This document shows, piece after piece, positions 11,011-20,832 of a DNA stretch of 64,000 nt. The stretch's first letter is position 1. Each line of letters begins with the position of its first letter. Position numbers and translations under genes: made by a program. The notes beneath the pieces are model-generated. The model searched no databases. It saw nothing but the letters and a program-made list of their open reading frames with translations, and had not been told where the DNA came from. Source of the DNA: Corinectria fuckeliana (Eukaryota > Ascomycota > Sordariomycetes > Hypocreales > Nectriaceae); contig WPDH01000223.1 of NCBI GenBank assembly GCA_019137255.1, forward strand, positions 186,001 to 250,000. Direction: 5' to 3'.

Positions 11011-11893
11011 ATGGCGTTCAAAGACGGCGCCAAAGGCGATGGAGGAATCACTGTCAGGTCCCCCACCACACTCTCCACCGTCAACAAGACCCGACAGGAA
11101 GTCTTAGGGCTAGCTTACGAAGAGTATCTCGAGGGCAAAATCCTAAAAGTCGATCCCCATGTGTTACCTTCCCTCGAGCTCCTCCCAGACTCCGATCTCG
11201 CCGTCGAGTCCAGTCGCGATCCTGAGACCAACGAAGTCCTCGAACTTGAGATCAAAAAAGCCTCGGACCCAGACGCCGTCAACTTCATGGGATAGTGTCC
11301 CGATGAAAAATGTGTTGTCTTCAAGGGTGAAACGGCTTTGTTCGGTCGCTTTATCGACTTTGCGATGGCCCTAGTCAAAGGGAAAGAGGCGGTTGGGGGC
11401 TTCAAGGCACCAAGCCAGGTTCGGTTTCCGTCTAGAGGGCTGGAAGAGGGCCTCAGCTACGAAGATTTCGCCGCAAGAGTTGAGGTCGTGGAATACATCA
11501 TGTGGGTTACCGACGTTGATGAGGATGACAGTAAGCGACGTGAACAGAAGGGTTTACAAAGGATGCTAATTATTTCAAGTAGATGAGGCGGACGAAAGTT
11601 CTCTTGAACCCTACACCACCGGTGAATCATCAACCGCTTCGACAATTCCCACGTCGTTCGATATTGCTAGGACTGCTAGAAGCAAAACCCCTGAGAGCGG
11701 GAGTCCTCCAACTGAGCAAACACCGAAAAGAACCAAGAGCCCATCCACTGACTCAAGCTCGTCTCTGTCTCCTCCTCCAGAATTTGTCACGACACCGCCG
11801 TGGATGAGACAATCCGCAGCCCAAGAGAGAATTGAGGACGAAAACAGTAGTGATGAGTCTTCGCCAAGCGGTTCTGTTCTTTCAGACGAGTAG
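11011..11893 (+). pseudogene. Unrecognised gene interrupted by an in-frame TAG
   Basis: Two exons, 11011-11530 and 11583-11893, intron with GTAAGC donor, TGCTAAT branch and TAG acceptor (an acceptor 3 bp earlier is possible). The frame is open through both exons except for TAG at 11293-11295 (codon 95). Before it: 94 residues with 'TVNKTRQEVLGLAYEEYLEG'; after it a 'GRFIDFAMALVKGKEAVGGF' segment and a Ser/Pro-rich acidic tail ending 'SDESSPSGSVLSDE'. No known domain recognised. Either a 94-residue protein with a dead 3' part, a recent pseudogene, or a stop that is read through. CAG to TAG by C-to-T at CpA would explain it. Confidence 0.5.
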
Positions 11894-12395
11894 CCGACCA
11901 CACCAGCGAGGAAGTCGATGCAGAGAAATAAATGAGGCATTCGAATTCATGTACAAGTACCCCCAGCTCACTTTACAAAAGAAGAGTCAAGCAGAGAATA
12001 TTCAGAGAGACCAGGGATATTTGAGCTTAAAGGAACGCCATTTGGCTACGAGCATCTGTGGGGGTGGATACATGTACGGCGGCAGTTGATTACAGTCTCT
12101 TGATTGCTTTGCAGATATATCCATAACCAATGATATGCTTGCCATGAGTTGCCATCATTGCCAGGGTAGTCGCTCATATCTAGAATCACTCAGGAGATAG
12201 TTTGCGCTTGTATTTGTCAATGTCATTGTAGTAATCTTGGTAAATTGATGCATATCCAAGTGATCCAGTGTGATCATTCGTAGTAGTCTATAACGCCAGC
12301 CAATGCATATTAAAAAACAATTAAGGAGTGAAGTAAAAAAAAAAAGTCCCAATTCAACCCATTTCTCCAGTCGTAAGCTCGTAAAGATGGCATCT
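11894..12395. other. Intergenic, no gene seen
   Basis: AT-richer than its surroundings. 3' side of the cerato-platanin gene. Confidence 0.4.
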
Positions 12396-12879
12396 TTAGA
12401 GACCACAGTTCTTGACGGCAACCTTGGTGGCCGTGGCGTCGACGCGACCGAGCTGGCTGGCCTGCCCGTGGGTGAGGGCGTTCATGGCAGCGAGGCCAAT
12501 GTTGAAGCCGGCGGCAGCGTGGTCGATAGCGAGGATGTTGATGGTCTTGCCATTGTACTCGAGCTTCCAGCAGGTGCCGCACGAAGCCGAGTTCCAGCCG
12601 GCAATGGCTTCGGCGCCGCCGATGTAGGGGAAGTTGGGGATGTCGCCCTGAGTCTTCCAGCTGGGGTGGTTGGTCTTGAGGCCGTTGGCGCCGTCGGAGC
12701 AGGAGACGACAGTCAGGGAGCGGGACTTGTCGTCGTAGCCGGTGTCGTAGGAGACTGGAGTTGGGAGGTGTTAGTGGGCTCGGAATGGGTGTTTTTTGGT
12801 GAGGAGGAGAAAACGAACCAGTGACGGCCGAGACGGCGGTGGCGAGGGTGAAGATGCTAAGGATGCTGGGCAACTGCAA
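12396..12879 (-). CDS. Cerato-platanin family secreted protein
   Basis: Two exons, 12819-12879 and 12396-12754; 64-bp intron (GTTCGT..CCAG). Product 139 residues: an N-terminal signal peptide of about 18 residues ('MQLPSILSIFTLATAVSA'), then mature 'VSYDTGYDDKSRSLTVVSCS', 'GWNSASCGTCWKLEYNGK' and C-terminal 'AVKNCGL'. The four Cys that form the two disulfides of the family (SnodProt1/Sm1/Epl1) are all present, and length is typical. These expansin-like small proteins are secreted, loosely bound to the wall and bind chitin oligomers; in plant-associated fungi they can be recognised by hosts. GC-rich coding sequence; TATA box 161 bp upstream. The intron falls just after the signal peptide. Confidence 0.94.
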
Positions 12880-13361
12880 GTTGGCGGTGTTGTTGGGTTT
12901 GAGGGTGGAAAGGTTGGGTGTTCAAAGCGAAGTGTTGGAAGTGGTGGAGGGTGGTTGTTGAAGGTGAGAGGAATGCTTGGATGAGAGTATGTGATGATGA
13001 TCCAGGAAAAGAGAGAGGTAGGGCCGGGTCGACGGTTCTCTTTATACTCGGATGCTCACGCTTCGCACCTCGCAAACTCCGCGACGAGCGGGCATCTTGC
13101 CATCGCGAGCTTCGTTGATCAGCCACTCCACGGGAGGCTGGGCCTGCTGTACGAAGTATTCCCCGAATAGTGGATAGTGACTTAGATCAGGTATCGCTGC
13201 GGAGATTTCCATCGGCCGGTCTGTAACGCGAGATTCTATTTGCGTCTCGCCTCACTCTCACAGTACATAGTAAGTAGATAATTACCACTCTCCCCAGATT
13301 AGGTATCAACTTACCTTGCCACCCCTGCCGATGAGAACTTGAGGCCCGTTGTGGGGTAGCC
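12880..13361. other. Upstream region of cerato-platanin gene
   Basis: No further gene seen. Holds the TATA box listed separately and ends at the fold-back element. Confidence 0.4.
13040..13046 (-). promoter_or_regulatory. TATA box of the cerato-platanin gene
   Basis: TATAAAG on the minus strand, about 161 bp upstream of the ATG at 12879. Confidence 0.5.
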
Positions 13362-13363
13362 TA

Positions 13364-14033
13364 CGGTGGCACATTAGGCAAGGTGCGCCATCGTGCAACA
13401 ACCCAAAATCGATTTCGCGAAATCACAATTCCCTTCCCCTTATGCCCCCTTATAGCCCCCTAAATTGTAAGACTACCCACTATAAGATAGTTTCTTAATT
13501 AATTAGTTAGATATATACTAGCTAGCTAGCTAGCCAGCCAGCCAGATAGCTAGTTGGTTAACTAGTTAGCTAATTAGACAGTTAGTTAGTCAGTTAGTCA
13601 GTTAGTCAGTTAGTCAGTTAGTCAGTTAGTCAGTCAGTCGGTCAGTCGGTCAGTCAGTCAGTCAAGTAGACAGACAGACAGACAGACAGACAAACAGTCA
13701 GTCAGCCAGTCTATCTGCCTAGTTAACTGACTGACTGACTGTTTGTCTGTCTGCTTAACTGACTGACCGGCCAGCTGACTGACTGACTGACTGACTGGTT
13801 GTCTATCTGCTTGACTGACTGATTGATTGACTAACTAGCTGACTGACTATCTGTCTGTCTAGTTAATTGACTAATTGACTAATTGACTAAATAGCTATCT
13901 ATCTTACTGACTAGAAAGCTATTTGGCTGGTTCTTTTGTAATTTTACAATTTTGCAATTCTATGATTTTACAATTTGCGATTTTAGATTTTAGGTTGTTT
14001 GCACGTTGGCGCACCTTGCCTAATGTGCCACCG
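13364..14033. mobile_element. Fold-back, MITE-like element with 27-bp perfect terminal inverted repeats
   Basis: Positions 13364-13390 and 14007-14033 are perfect inverted copies (outer end CGGTGGCACA, inner end GGTGCGCCA). Similarity continues inward with mismatches for about 20 bp more (CGTGCAA, CAACC, AAAATC). The element is flanked by TA on both sides (13362-13363 and 14034-14035), the target-site duplication of Tc1/mariner and Fot1/pogo transposases. It has no coding capacity: the inside is a tetranucleotide array that is itself inverted about the middle. A non-autonomous DNA transposon mobilised in trans is the likeliest reading. Confidence 0.8.
13500..13915. repeat. Self-complementary tetranucleotide array inside the element
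   Basis: Drifting 4-bp units: TAGC/TTAG, then GTCA/CAGT, then GACA on the left, and CTGA, TGTC, GACT/TTGA on the right. The right half is the reverse complement pattern of the left; arms 13685-13705 and 13731-13751 pair perfectly over 21 bp around a 25-nt loop. Units on each side change in matching order. Confidence 0.85.
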
Positions 14034-14161
14034 TACGTACACGCTCAGGCCACACAAAAAGAATTCGTGCCGGTGTATGAACCACTGGCCCGCTTCTTTT
14101 ACTTCACACATTCTCACAATCACGCATTCACGCATTCACGCATTCACGCATTCAACAAACA

Positions 14162-15328
14162 ATGTCACTCCCCGAACGAGTTCGACGCCAGCTAGTCGCA
14201 GCTCGAAACTTCCTCCGATATGAAGAAGAGGTACTATTCTGCGTCTTTAATAATTATAACTTGCTAATACATATAGACAAACAATGTGGCAAGCCCGGCG
14301 ACTGAGCTGGCAAGCCCAGCGACTGAGATGGTAAGCCCTTATTTGACCCTGGCTCAACTTTAATCCAAGACTCATTCATTACTCATTTGGTGCTCATAGG
14401 GACTGTCTTATACAGTCTGTTGGGAACGTTCCCCTGGAACCAATGTCCAGTGCTCCAAAGAATGCTTTTGGTGTTAGGGATGCCTTCAGCAAGTCTTGAC
14501 GGTGGCTGCAGAGAACGTTTTCGATCCAAGCTCGTTCCCGCCTCGGTGTGATGGAGTGCTTATCTTTCCTACCCGCTACTTTCGAACTGCCAATGCTCGC
14601 GACTATCCAGTGTTCAACGGGCTACCGACTGAGGCAGCTGTTGCTTGGAAAAATGCCTTAGCAATTGCAGAAGAGCATTCCCGTCCACTCACCCAGCTGT
14701 CAGACCCCCAGATACTACAGTACGCTCAGTCCAGACCTCGGGAAGTTCAGTTCTGTCCCTCATGTGCCCGCCTAATTGAACGCTCTGGAGGCTGCCACCA
14801 TATTATGTGAGTAATATATCCTATTTCTTAATAGAAGATACTAATAATAGCTTAGGTGCACATGTGGTACACACTTCTGCCTCATGTGTGGGACAGCTTA
14901 TACTCCTGAACTAATGCCCCTCTGTAATCATATGGCAGAAGATGATACAGTCAGTACCTTGGCACCTGGCTGTTCCCCAGCAATGGAGAGGACTAGATGT
15001 TGCTGCAGTGGGGCAGGCGACTGAGCCTCCCCTCACACCAGTGAACCCACCAGAGCCTTTTGTGAGTTCTTTACCTTCTATAATCATAGTGATTAAAACT
15101 AATATATTATATTCCTAGGTTCTTATCGTCATCTGTGCGCACCAGCATGTACTGTGGAGGAAACTCCGATTTCGCCGAGACCGACCAACATTTTATCATC
15201 CAGCCTTGCGCTGCGAGTACTGCGGGATGGCCTTAAGGCGGTTTGTGTGCGACGCTTCGGCCCTCAATGGAGCAGTGCTGATGCCCAAGAATTATACTAT
15301 GTGCCGGGGCATTGTTACAGTTACCTAG
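14162..15328 (+). pseudogene. RBR-type E3 ubiquitin ligase gene with one premature TAG
   Basis: Six exons: 14162-14230, 14277-14330, 14400-14806, 14856-14949, 14981-15061, 15119-15328; together 305 codons in one frame except TAG at 14475-14477 (codon 67). Exon 3 gives a RING1-like half ('CSKECFWC', stop, 'GCLQQVLTVAAENV', 'FPPRCDG') and, across intron 3, a Rcat/RING2 signature 'CPSCARLIERSGGCHHIM' plus 'CTCGTHFCLMCG' with the catalytic-Cys context of RBR ligases. A last Cys pair 'CEYCG' lies in exon 6. Most intron boundaries are good, but intron 4 would be only 31 bp and may instead be a frameshift. The TAG replaces a residue between ring cysteines and fits CAG to TAG. The fold-back element ends 128 bp upstream. 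Confidence 0.6.
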
Positions 15329-16124
15329 GCTGGCCAACCCCATGAATCTTATATTGAACGATATTCAAGTGACCAGACAGTTGCGTTGCAGGTCTAATTA
15401 TCTGGGAGGTCACCACGCTTGACTTCTTGGGCTGTGCGAGTTCCGGCGGGCCGGTGTCCTTGTGCAAGTGCTGCATACCTTAGCTGAGAGATGCGGTGCG
15501 ACTCTTGGGCCAGCCACTTTGCGTCGTCGACAACCAGCAGCAGGTCAGACAGGGCGTACGGGTAAGCAGAGGGGATTTGGTGTTTCCATGTAACATATCG
15601 ACATTTAGCATCAGGGGCGGTGTGTCTCCGGTGTTTTCCAGTCCTTCTCAGGGCCTCAGAAGACACATGATTTCCGCGTTTGGAACAGACTGGTTGCCAG
15701 CCAATCACCCGATGGGATTGTTGCATTCGTTACCTAGGCCTAGATACCACCTCGAACCATCTAAGAAAAGTTCCGTCTGACTGCAGAGTCGGGCCAATGG
15801 GAAACGAGACGCCCAATAATTACTTAGCCAGCGAATTTATTACCCCGCCGCCAGGGCTTTTTTTCCTCTTCTACGTTGGAGGGGTTGAGAGGGGCACGGC
15901 GGGCTCCGTCATCGGCTACCTAATTAGTGAGTTTGGTTAGCAATGGATCTCGGCCAGTGGCGGATGAGCAAGACTCACACTCGGCCGCGCAAAACTCCTC
16001 CCAAGACGCCCGGGAACCGTTTCGAGCCTCATCTAAGCCCCTAATTGCGCCATTGACATTCATTCCCCTGTCCGTCCGTCTGCCTTCCGCAACTGATCGG
16101 TTCCCTGCTGTTTCAACCACAGTC
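15329..16124. other. Intergenic, possible decayed sequence
   Basis: A minus-strand frame of 110 residues at 15394-15726 contains helical segments ('DAKWLAQESHRISQL') but no family is recognised. The rest is the homoserine kinase leader. Confidence 0.3.
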
Positions 16125-17334
16125 ATGGAGTCTTTCGTCATCAAGACACCCTGCTCCAGCGCCAACATCGGCCCGGGCTTCGATGTCATCGGCCTCGCCC
16201 TCTCCGTCTACCTCGAGCTGCACGTCACCATCGACCGTTCCAAGCCCAGGTCCGACCACCCCTTGAACTGCAGCATCACCTACGAGGGCCAGGGCGAGGG
16301 CACCCCCGAGATCAGCCTCGACCCCCAGGTCAACCTCATCACCCGCGTCGCCCTCTACGTCCTGCGCTGCCACGCCCAGCGCGACTTCCCCGTCGAGACC
16401 CACGTTCACATCAAGAACCCCATCCCGCTCGGCCGCGGCCTCGGCAGCTCCGGCGCCGCCGTCGTGGCCGGCGTCTTCCTGGGCAAGGAGGTCGGCGGGC
16501 TCAAGGATCTCGACGTCGACCGGCTGTTCGACTATTGCCTCATGATTGGTGCGTGAACATGGCGCCTGTGAGCGAGCCCCCGAGGCCCAAGGCGGGCGAC
16601 TAACGCGAGTCGTAGAGAGACATCCTGACAATGTCGGAGCGGCCCTGTACGGTGGGTTCGTGGGGACCTACCTCAAGCCTCTGACCCCCGAGGAGGTCGC
16701 GAGGACGGAAATCCCCCTCAGCGAGGTCCTCCCCGCGCCGGCTGGAGGCGAAGACACTGGCAAGGCGCCCCCAGACCCTCCTCATGGAATCGGTCACCAC
16801 ATCAAGTTCCCGTGGGCCAAGGAGATCAAGGCCGTAGCCATCATCCCTGACTTCCAGGTCGCCACGCACCTAGCCCGTGAAGTCCTCCCCGAGAAGTATC
16901 CTCGAGCTGATGTGGTAAGTCGGAGCCGACCAGGCATCTGGGCCGTAGTTGTATAACATGACGCGACTGACCCAAGTTTGCAGACATTCAACCTGCAGCG
17001 AATTGCCCTGCTACCCGTTGCTCTGGGCCAGTCGCCCCCGGACCCGGAACTCATCCACCTGGCCATGCAGGACAAGATTCACCAGCCGTACCGCCAGGCG
17101 CTCATCCCTGGCCTCACTGAGATCGTCGAGTCCATGTCTCCCAAAACCGAGGACGGCTTCCTGGGAGTGTGCCTGTCCGGCGCTGGCCCGACCATCCTGG
17201 CCCTCGCTACCCACAACTTCGAGGGCATTGCTGCCAAGATCATTGCGAAGCTGAGGGATCACAACGAGAAGAAGAACCTGGATTGCCAGTGGAAGGTGCT
17301 GGAGCCCGCCGAGGGCACCCAAGTCATCCGATGA
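16125..17334 (+). CDS. THR1: Homoserine kinase
   Basis: Three exons, 16125-16548, 16616-16914 and 16984-17334 (introns 67 and 69 bp). Product 357 residues, normal for fungal Thr1. It phosphorylates L-homoserine with ATP on the way to threonine, in the cytosol. GHMP-kinase motifs are intact: N-terminal 'CSSANIGPGFDVIGLAL', the ATP loop 'PLGRGLGSSGAAVVAG' at about residues 101-116, 'ERHPDNVGAALYGGFVGTY' across intron 1, and the C-terminal 'GVCLSGAGPTILAL'. The start was chosen because it directly precedes 'ESFVIKTPCSSANIGPG'; the frame continues upstream without an ATG needed. Confidence 0.96.
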
Positions 17335-18070
17335 ACTTGATCTCTTGGGGGGGAGTTGCGTTGACCGGTAACCTGCATAGCATTCCCGATTTCATTGGTT
17401 GCACAACAGTGGCAGCAACACGTAGAAAGTCCGCATATCTGACAGGAGTTGCGTTCTGGGGAACCACAAGATGGACATGGAAACCAGTATAAAGGTTTGG
17501 ATAATACAAGCCAAGACCTGTGAAACCCACGGACTAGAAGAAACCTATAAGCTAGTCAGTACCTGCTCCCGCATGTGTCGGTTGAGGATGCTCTTTGGGA
17601 ATTTCGAGGCCATACAGCGCTTTAGACTACTCGTCGCAAGTTCATTTCCCGCCAGTTACGGATCAGACCATGCCTTGAGGCGGCAGCAAGACAGCGTGAA
17701 ATCCCAAAAGCTGAGGAGGTCTGGCCACAGCCTTACTGACGCTCGGTGCGGAACAGCTCGGTAGTGTTTGAGGGCTTTATTAGTGGCTCCTGATCTCTTC
17801 AACTCGCTGGTGCGCTTTCCCGGATTGCGTCAGTTTGGGGTAGTCCGCTCTTCGGTCGAGGTCGCTGCCAGATAGCCCGAACGCCCGACACCCCCCGAGG
17901 TCCGGCTTACATTCTGCTCGACTTATATAGTTGCAACGGGTGTCCTAGCAGCGGTCCCGAGCCCCTCACACGCTCCCCCCTTCAGCTCCTCATTTTCCTG
18001 CTGTTTTCTACTCTAGCCCAGTGTCTCCTCTATTCCTCCTATTACCCCAGAACCCTCCCCTTTGCTCGCA
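17335..18070. other. Intergenic, promoter of the aldolase gene
   Basis: No gene seen. Contains a run ACACCCCCCGAGG near 17888 and the TATA box listed separately. Confidence 0.45.
17924..17930 (+). promoter_or_regulatory. TATA box of the DapA-family aldolase gene
   Basis: TATATAG 147 bp upstream of the ATG at 18071, followed by a CT-rich leader. Confidence 0.5.
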
Positions 18071-19120
18071 ATGGCTGCTCCTCCGCCCGCGGGCCTGTAC
18101 GTGCCGGTCCCCACGTTCTTCGCGTCCAAGACGACGGCCGGCTACGACGCCGTGACGCCGCCGCTGGACCTCGAGACGCAGGGCGCGCACGCCGTCTACC
18201 TGGCCAGGGCCGGCGTCCGCGGCGTGGTGGCGCTGGGCAGCACGGGCGAGGCGGTGCACCTGCACCCGCGCGACCGGCGCCGCGTGCTGGGCGGCATCAA
18301 GGCCGCGCTGGAGAAGGCGGGCTTCGACGACTACCCCATCATCGCCGGCACCGCGACCAACAGCGTGGAGGAGACGGTGGAGCAGCTCAAGGACGCCCAC
18401 GCCGCCGGCGCCCAGTGGGGGTTGTCGCTCGTGCCGGGGTACAATGCCGGCGCGACGACCCAGGACGGCATCATCCGGTGGTTCACGGCCGTGGCCGACC
18501 AGAGCCCCATCCCGGTCATGATGTAAGAGCCTCCGGGGCCTCATCCGCAAGACTATATCCGGATCGACTGGCTGACAGCCCATCCCAGCTATCACTATCC
18601 CGGCGTGTCCAACAACGTCAAGGTGGTGCCCTCGACGTACGCCACGCTCTCCGAGCACCGCAACATCGTCGGGTGCAAGCTCTCGCACGGCGACGTGTCG
18701 TACCACGCGCAGATTGGGCTGAACCCGGCCATCGACGCCGCGCACTTCCACGCCTTCACGGGGCTGGGCCAGCTGCTGCTGCCGGCCATGGCCGTGGGCA
18801 TGGTGGGCGCCATCGACGGGTCGGCGGGCTTCTTCCCCAAGGCGCTGGTGCGCCTGTGGGAGCTGTCGGCCGAGGAGCGGCCCACGGCGGTCGAGGCGGC
18901 CGAGCGCCGGCTGCTGCAGTTCAAGGTCAGCGCCATGGAGGAGATTGTGGTGCGCTTCGGCGCCGTCGGTATAAAGGAGGCCATTGCGCGGCTCAGGGGC
19001 TTTGGCGACCTGGACGGCACGAGGCTGCCGCTCTTGGGGGGCATTCCTGGTGGTGATGCTGAGTGGGCAACCTGGAAGCCTGTAATTGATGCTGTGGAGG
19101 AGGTGGAAAAGTCACTTTGA
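18071..19120 (+). CDS. DapA-family aldolase (dihydrodipicolinate synthase-like)
   Basis: Two exons, 18071-18522 and 18589-19120; 66-bp intron joins 'SPIPVM' to 'IYHYPGVSNNVKV'. 327 residues. Class I pyruvate aldolase fold: 'GSTGEAVHL' near residue 60 (pyruvate-binding), the Tyr of 'YHYPG' near 152 and the Schiff-base Lys of 'GCKLSHGD' near 180 are present. Fungi make lysine by the aminoadipate route, so a true dihydrodipicolinate synthase is unlikely; relatives in filamentous fungi include the 2-keto-3-deoxy-galactonate aldolase of galacturonate breakdown and other keto-sugar acid aldolases. Substrate not decidable here. Coding GC is among the highest in the window. Confidence 0.88.
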
Positions 19121-19337
19121 GTAAGTAAATCTGTAGAACGAGACGAAATCAAATGCCCAACAAGAGAAACTGCCACTTTCACTTCACTAGAAAAATGAAG
19201 TGAGTTGAACAACGATACTATTCACAAAAGATTCAATATTCGTACGAATACAGGGTACGGAAAATTAGAGACGGCCCCACTCCACTAACTTTTACCTCAA
19301 TATACATCAATAATGCCTCACTATCCAATCAATAACC
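19121..19337. other. Short spacer between aldolase and tRNA-Ala
   Basis: AT-rich; presumably the aldolase 3' UTR. Confidence 0.4.
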
Positions 19338-19426
19338 GGGCGAATGGTTTAGTGGTATAATACTCCCTTAGCATGTTTCGTTCGAATATCTGGGAGTGGT
19401 CCAGGGTTCGATTCCCTGTTCGTCCA
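19338..19426 (+). tRNA. tRNA-Ala (anticodon AGC) with a 17-nt intron
   Basis: 89 nt in the DNA, 72 after removal of the intron at about 19374-19390. Acceptor arms GGGCGAA and TTCGTCC pair with a G3:U70 wobble, the alanine identity element; discriminator A73. D arm GGTTTAGTGGTA, anticodon stem CTCCC/GGGAG, anticodon AGC at 19370-19372, T arm CAGGG-TTCGATT-CCCTG. The intron sits after position 37, as for nuclear tRNA introns; the exact ends could shift by a base or two. Confidence 0.9.
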
Positions 19427-19459
19427 ACACAGGTGGTTTAAATCCACTCATTATCCTTC

Positions 19460-19465
19460 TTTTTT
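19460..19465 (+). terminator. Pol III terminator of tRNA-Ala
   Basis: Six T residues, 33 nt after the tRNA 3' end. Confidence 0.55.
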
Positions 19466-20832
19466 GCAGACTTTTGCAGCTCCCGGAGTTGTCTTCTTCA
19501 ACGAGAGACGTATGCTGGCCATGAGTGACATTGGCAAGCATGGGATTAGTGGCATTGAGGCGGTGGGATTTGCTGCTTTTCCCCCTCAAGTCGCGGATCG
19601 AAGGCCGAGGCATACTTGTACATTTGACACTCTTTTATATTGTTAGAAGCAAGTCCAAGATAAAACAAGGCAAGCATAGTGCTAAGTCTATGTATTTGCA
19701 GGAGCAGTGCTGTTCAGACTGTATAGCCTATATCTCTCCTTGGACATACTCTTGCTAATAATGATAGCAGAGCAGTTGGGGCGTCAGGGTATCAGGCATT
19801 GGGACAATGTTAAAGCGAACGAGATGGTGAGCAGGGTTGGCGACCCATTTGCAATGGTACACGCAAGGCAAAGGAAATATAGAAATGTTCTCGGTCGGAG
19901 GCTGTACGCTTATTGAGATGGCTACATCAGCTACTTCAATTGAATAGCCTCCAGCATCATCGGGTCTCCTGCAGACGTCGAGTTATTAGCTAGACGCAAG
20001 ATCACCTGGAAGGTGGGCATGCTGTTCTTGCATATAGAGGAGCCACCAGAGACGACTCTGGCACACTCCGTACACTGAGCTCTCTGGGGAAACATCGTAT
20101 GTATTGAGAATGCAGGTGTTAATACAGACAGTGCGACCAATCCTCTTCTATATGGTTTGGAATATTTGCGATACGAAACGTTTCTCTGGAGGGAGATAAC
20201 GCCCCGTACTGGGTATATCGCTCGCTGGGGTTTGTATATACTGGGGTCGGGTTAGCCGATTGGGAAGCTTTGGAGTTCCAACTGACTGGGCTTTTCCGAG
20301 TCTAGAGTTTTCATGTGTGAAGCCTATCACGGGTAGGCACTTACAGACCTCGGATCTTGGACCGCAAACATCTTGGTCGAAGACTGCTTGTAACGCTTGT
20401 TGTGTGGGCAGCAAAAGTTTGCCAAAAACCCTCCCTTTGCGTATCGCCCATAACTCATCGCAGGCTCACGAGGGCCATGCTTTTCCGTGCCGTGGGTGCG
20501 TAAATCCTGGGCTGTCTTCTCCCCACAAATGAGTCCAATGCCCAGGCCGGTTAAGATTCTCCCCCGCAGATGAAGGAGGCGTCCTTGAATATGAGATCTG
20601 GTGTAAGTATTTGCTTCCCCACGGGGTCTGGGAGACCAGCACTTGGGGTTCTCGGAGGACTACGTATCGTGTGATCAGGCCAGTTGTCTAGGTACCCAAC
20701 TCTCCACGAGTCGGTTCCAAATATGTCTTCCCCTATCACACCTCCGCCCAGGCACTCGAATTCAGTCTCCGTTCTTTCTCCTCGACACAAGCACGCAAAG
20801 AGAAAAACACCAAGGCGAAGTCCCCGGTGATA
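19466..20832. other. Intergenic, 1.4 kb, no gene supported
   Basis: Several 60-90 residue frames, none with motifs or splice structure. Lower GC than the coding regions. Confidence 0.4.

Noticed and set aside
11273..11330. Possible intron that would remove the TAG at 11293
   Set aside because: Donor GTCAAC is poor, length would be under 50 bp and no branch site is visible.
15394..15726. 110-residue minus-strand frame downstream of the RBR gene
   Set aside because: Helix-rich wording but no family, no splice context and no conserved ends; too weak for a gene call.
17925..18760. Long minus-strand frame opposite the aldolase gene
   Set aside because: Shadow of the GC-rich coding strand; Arg/His/Val-rich with no motif.
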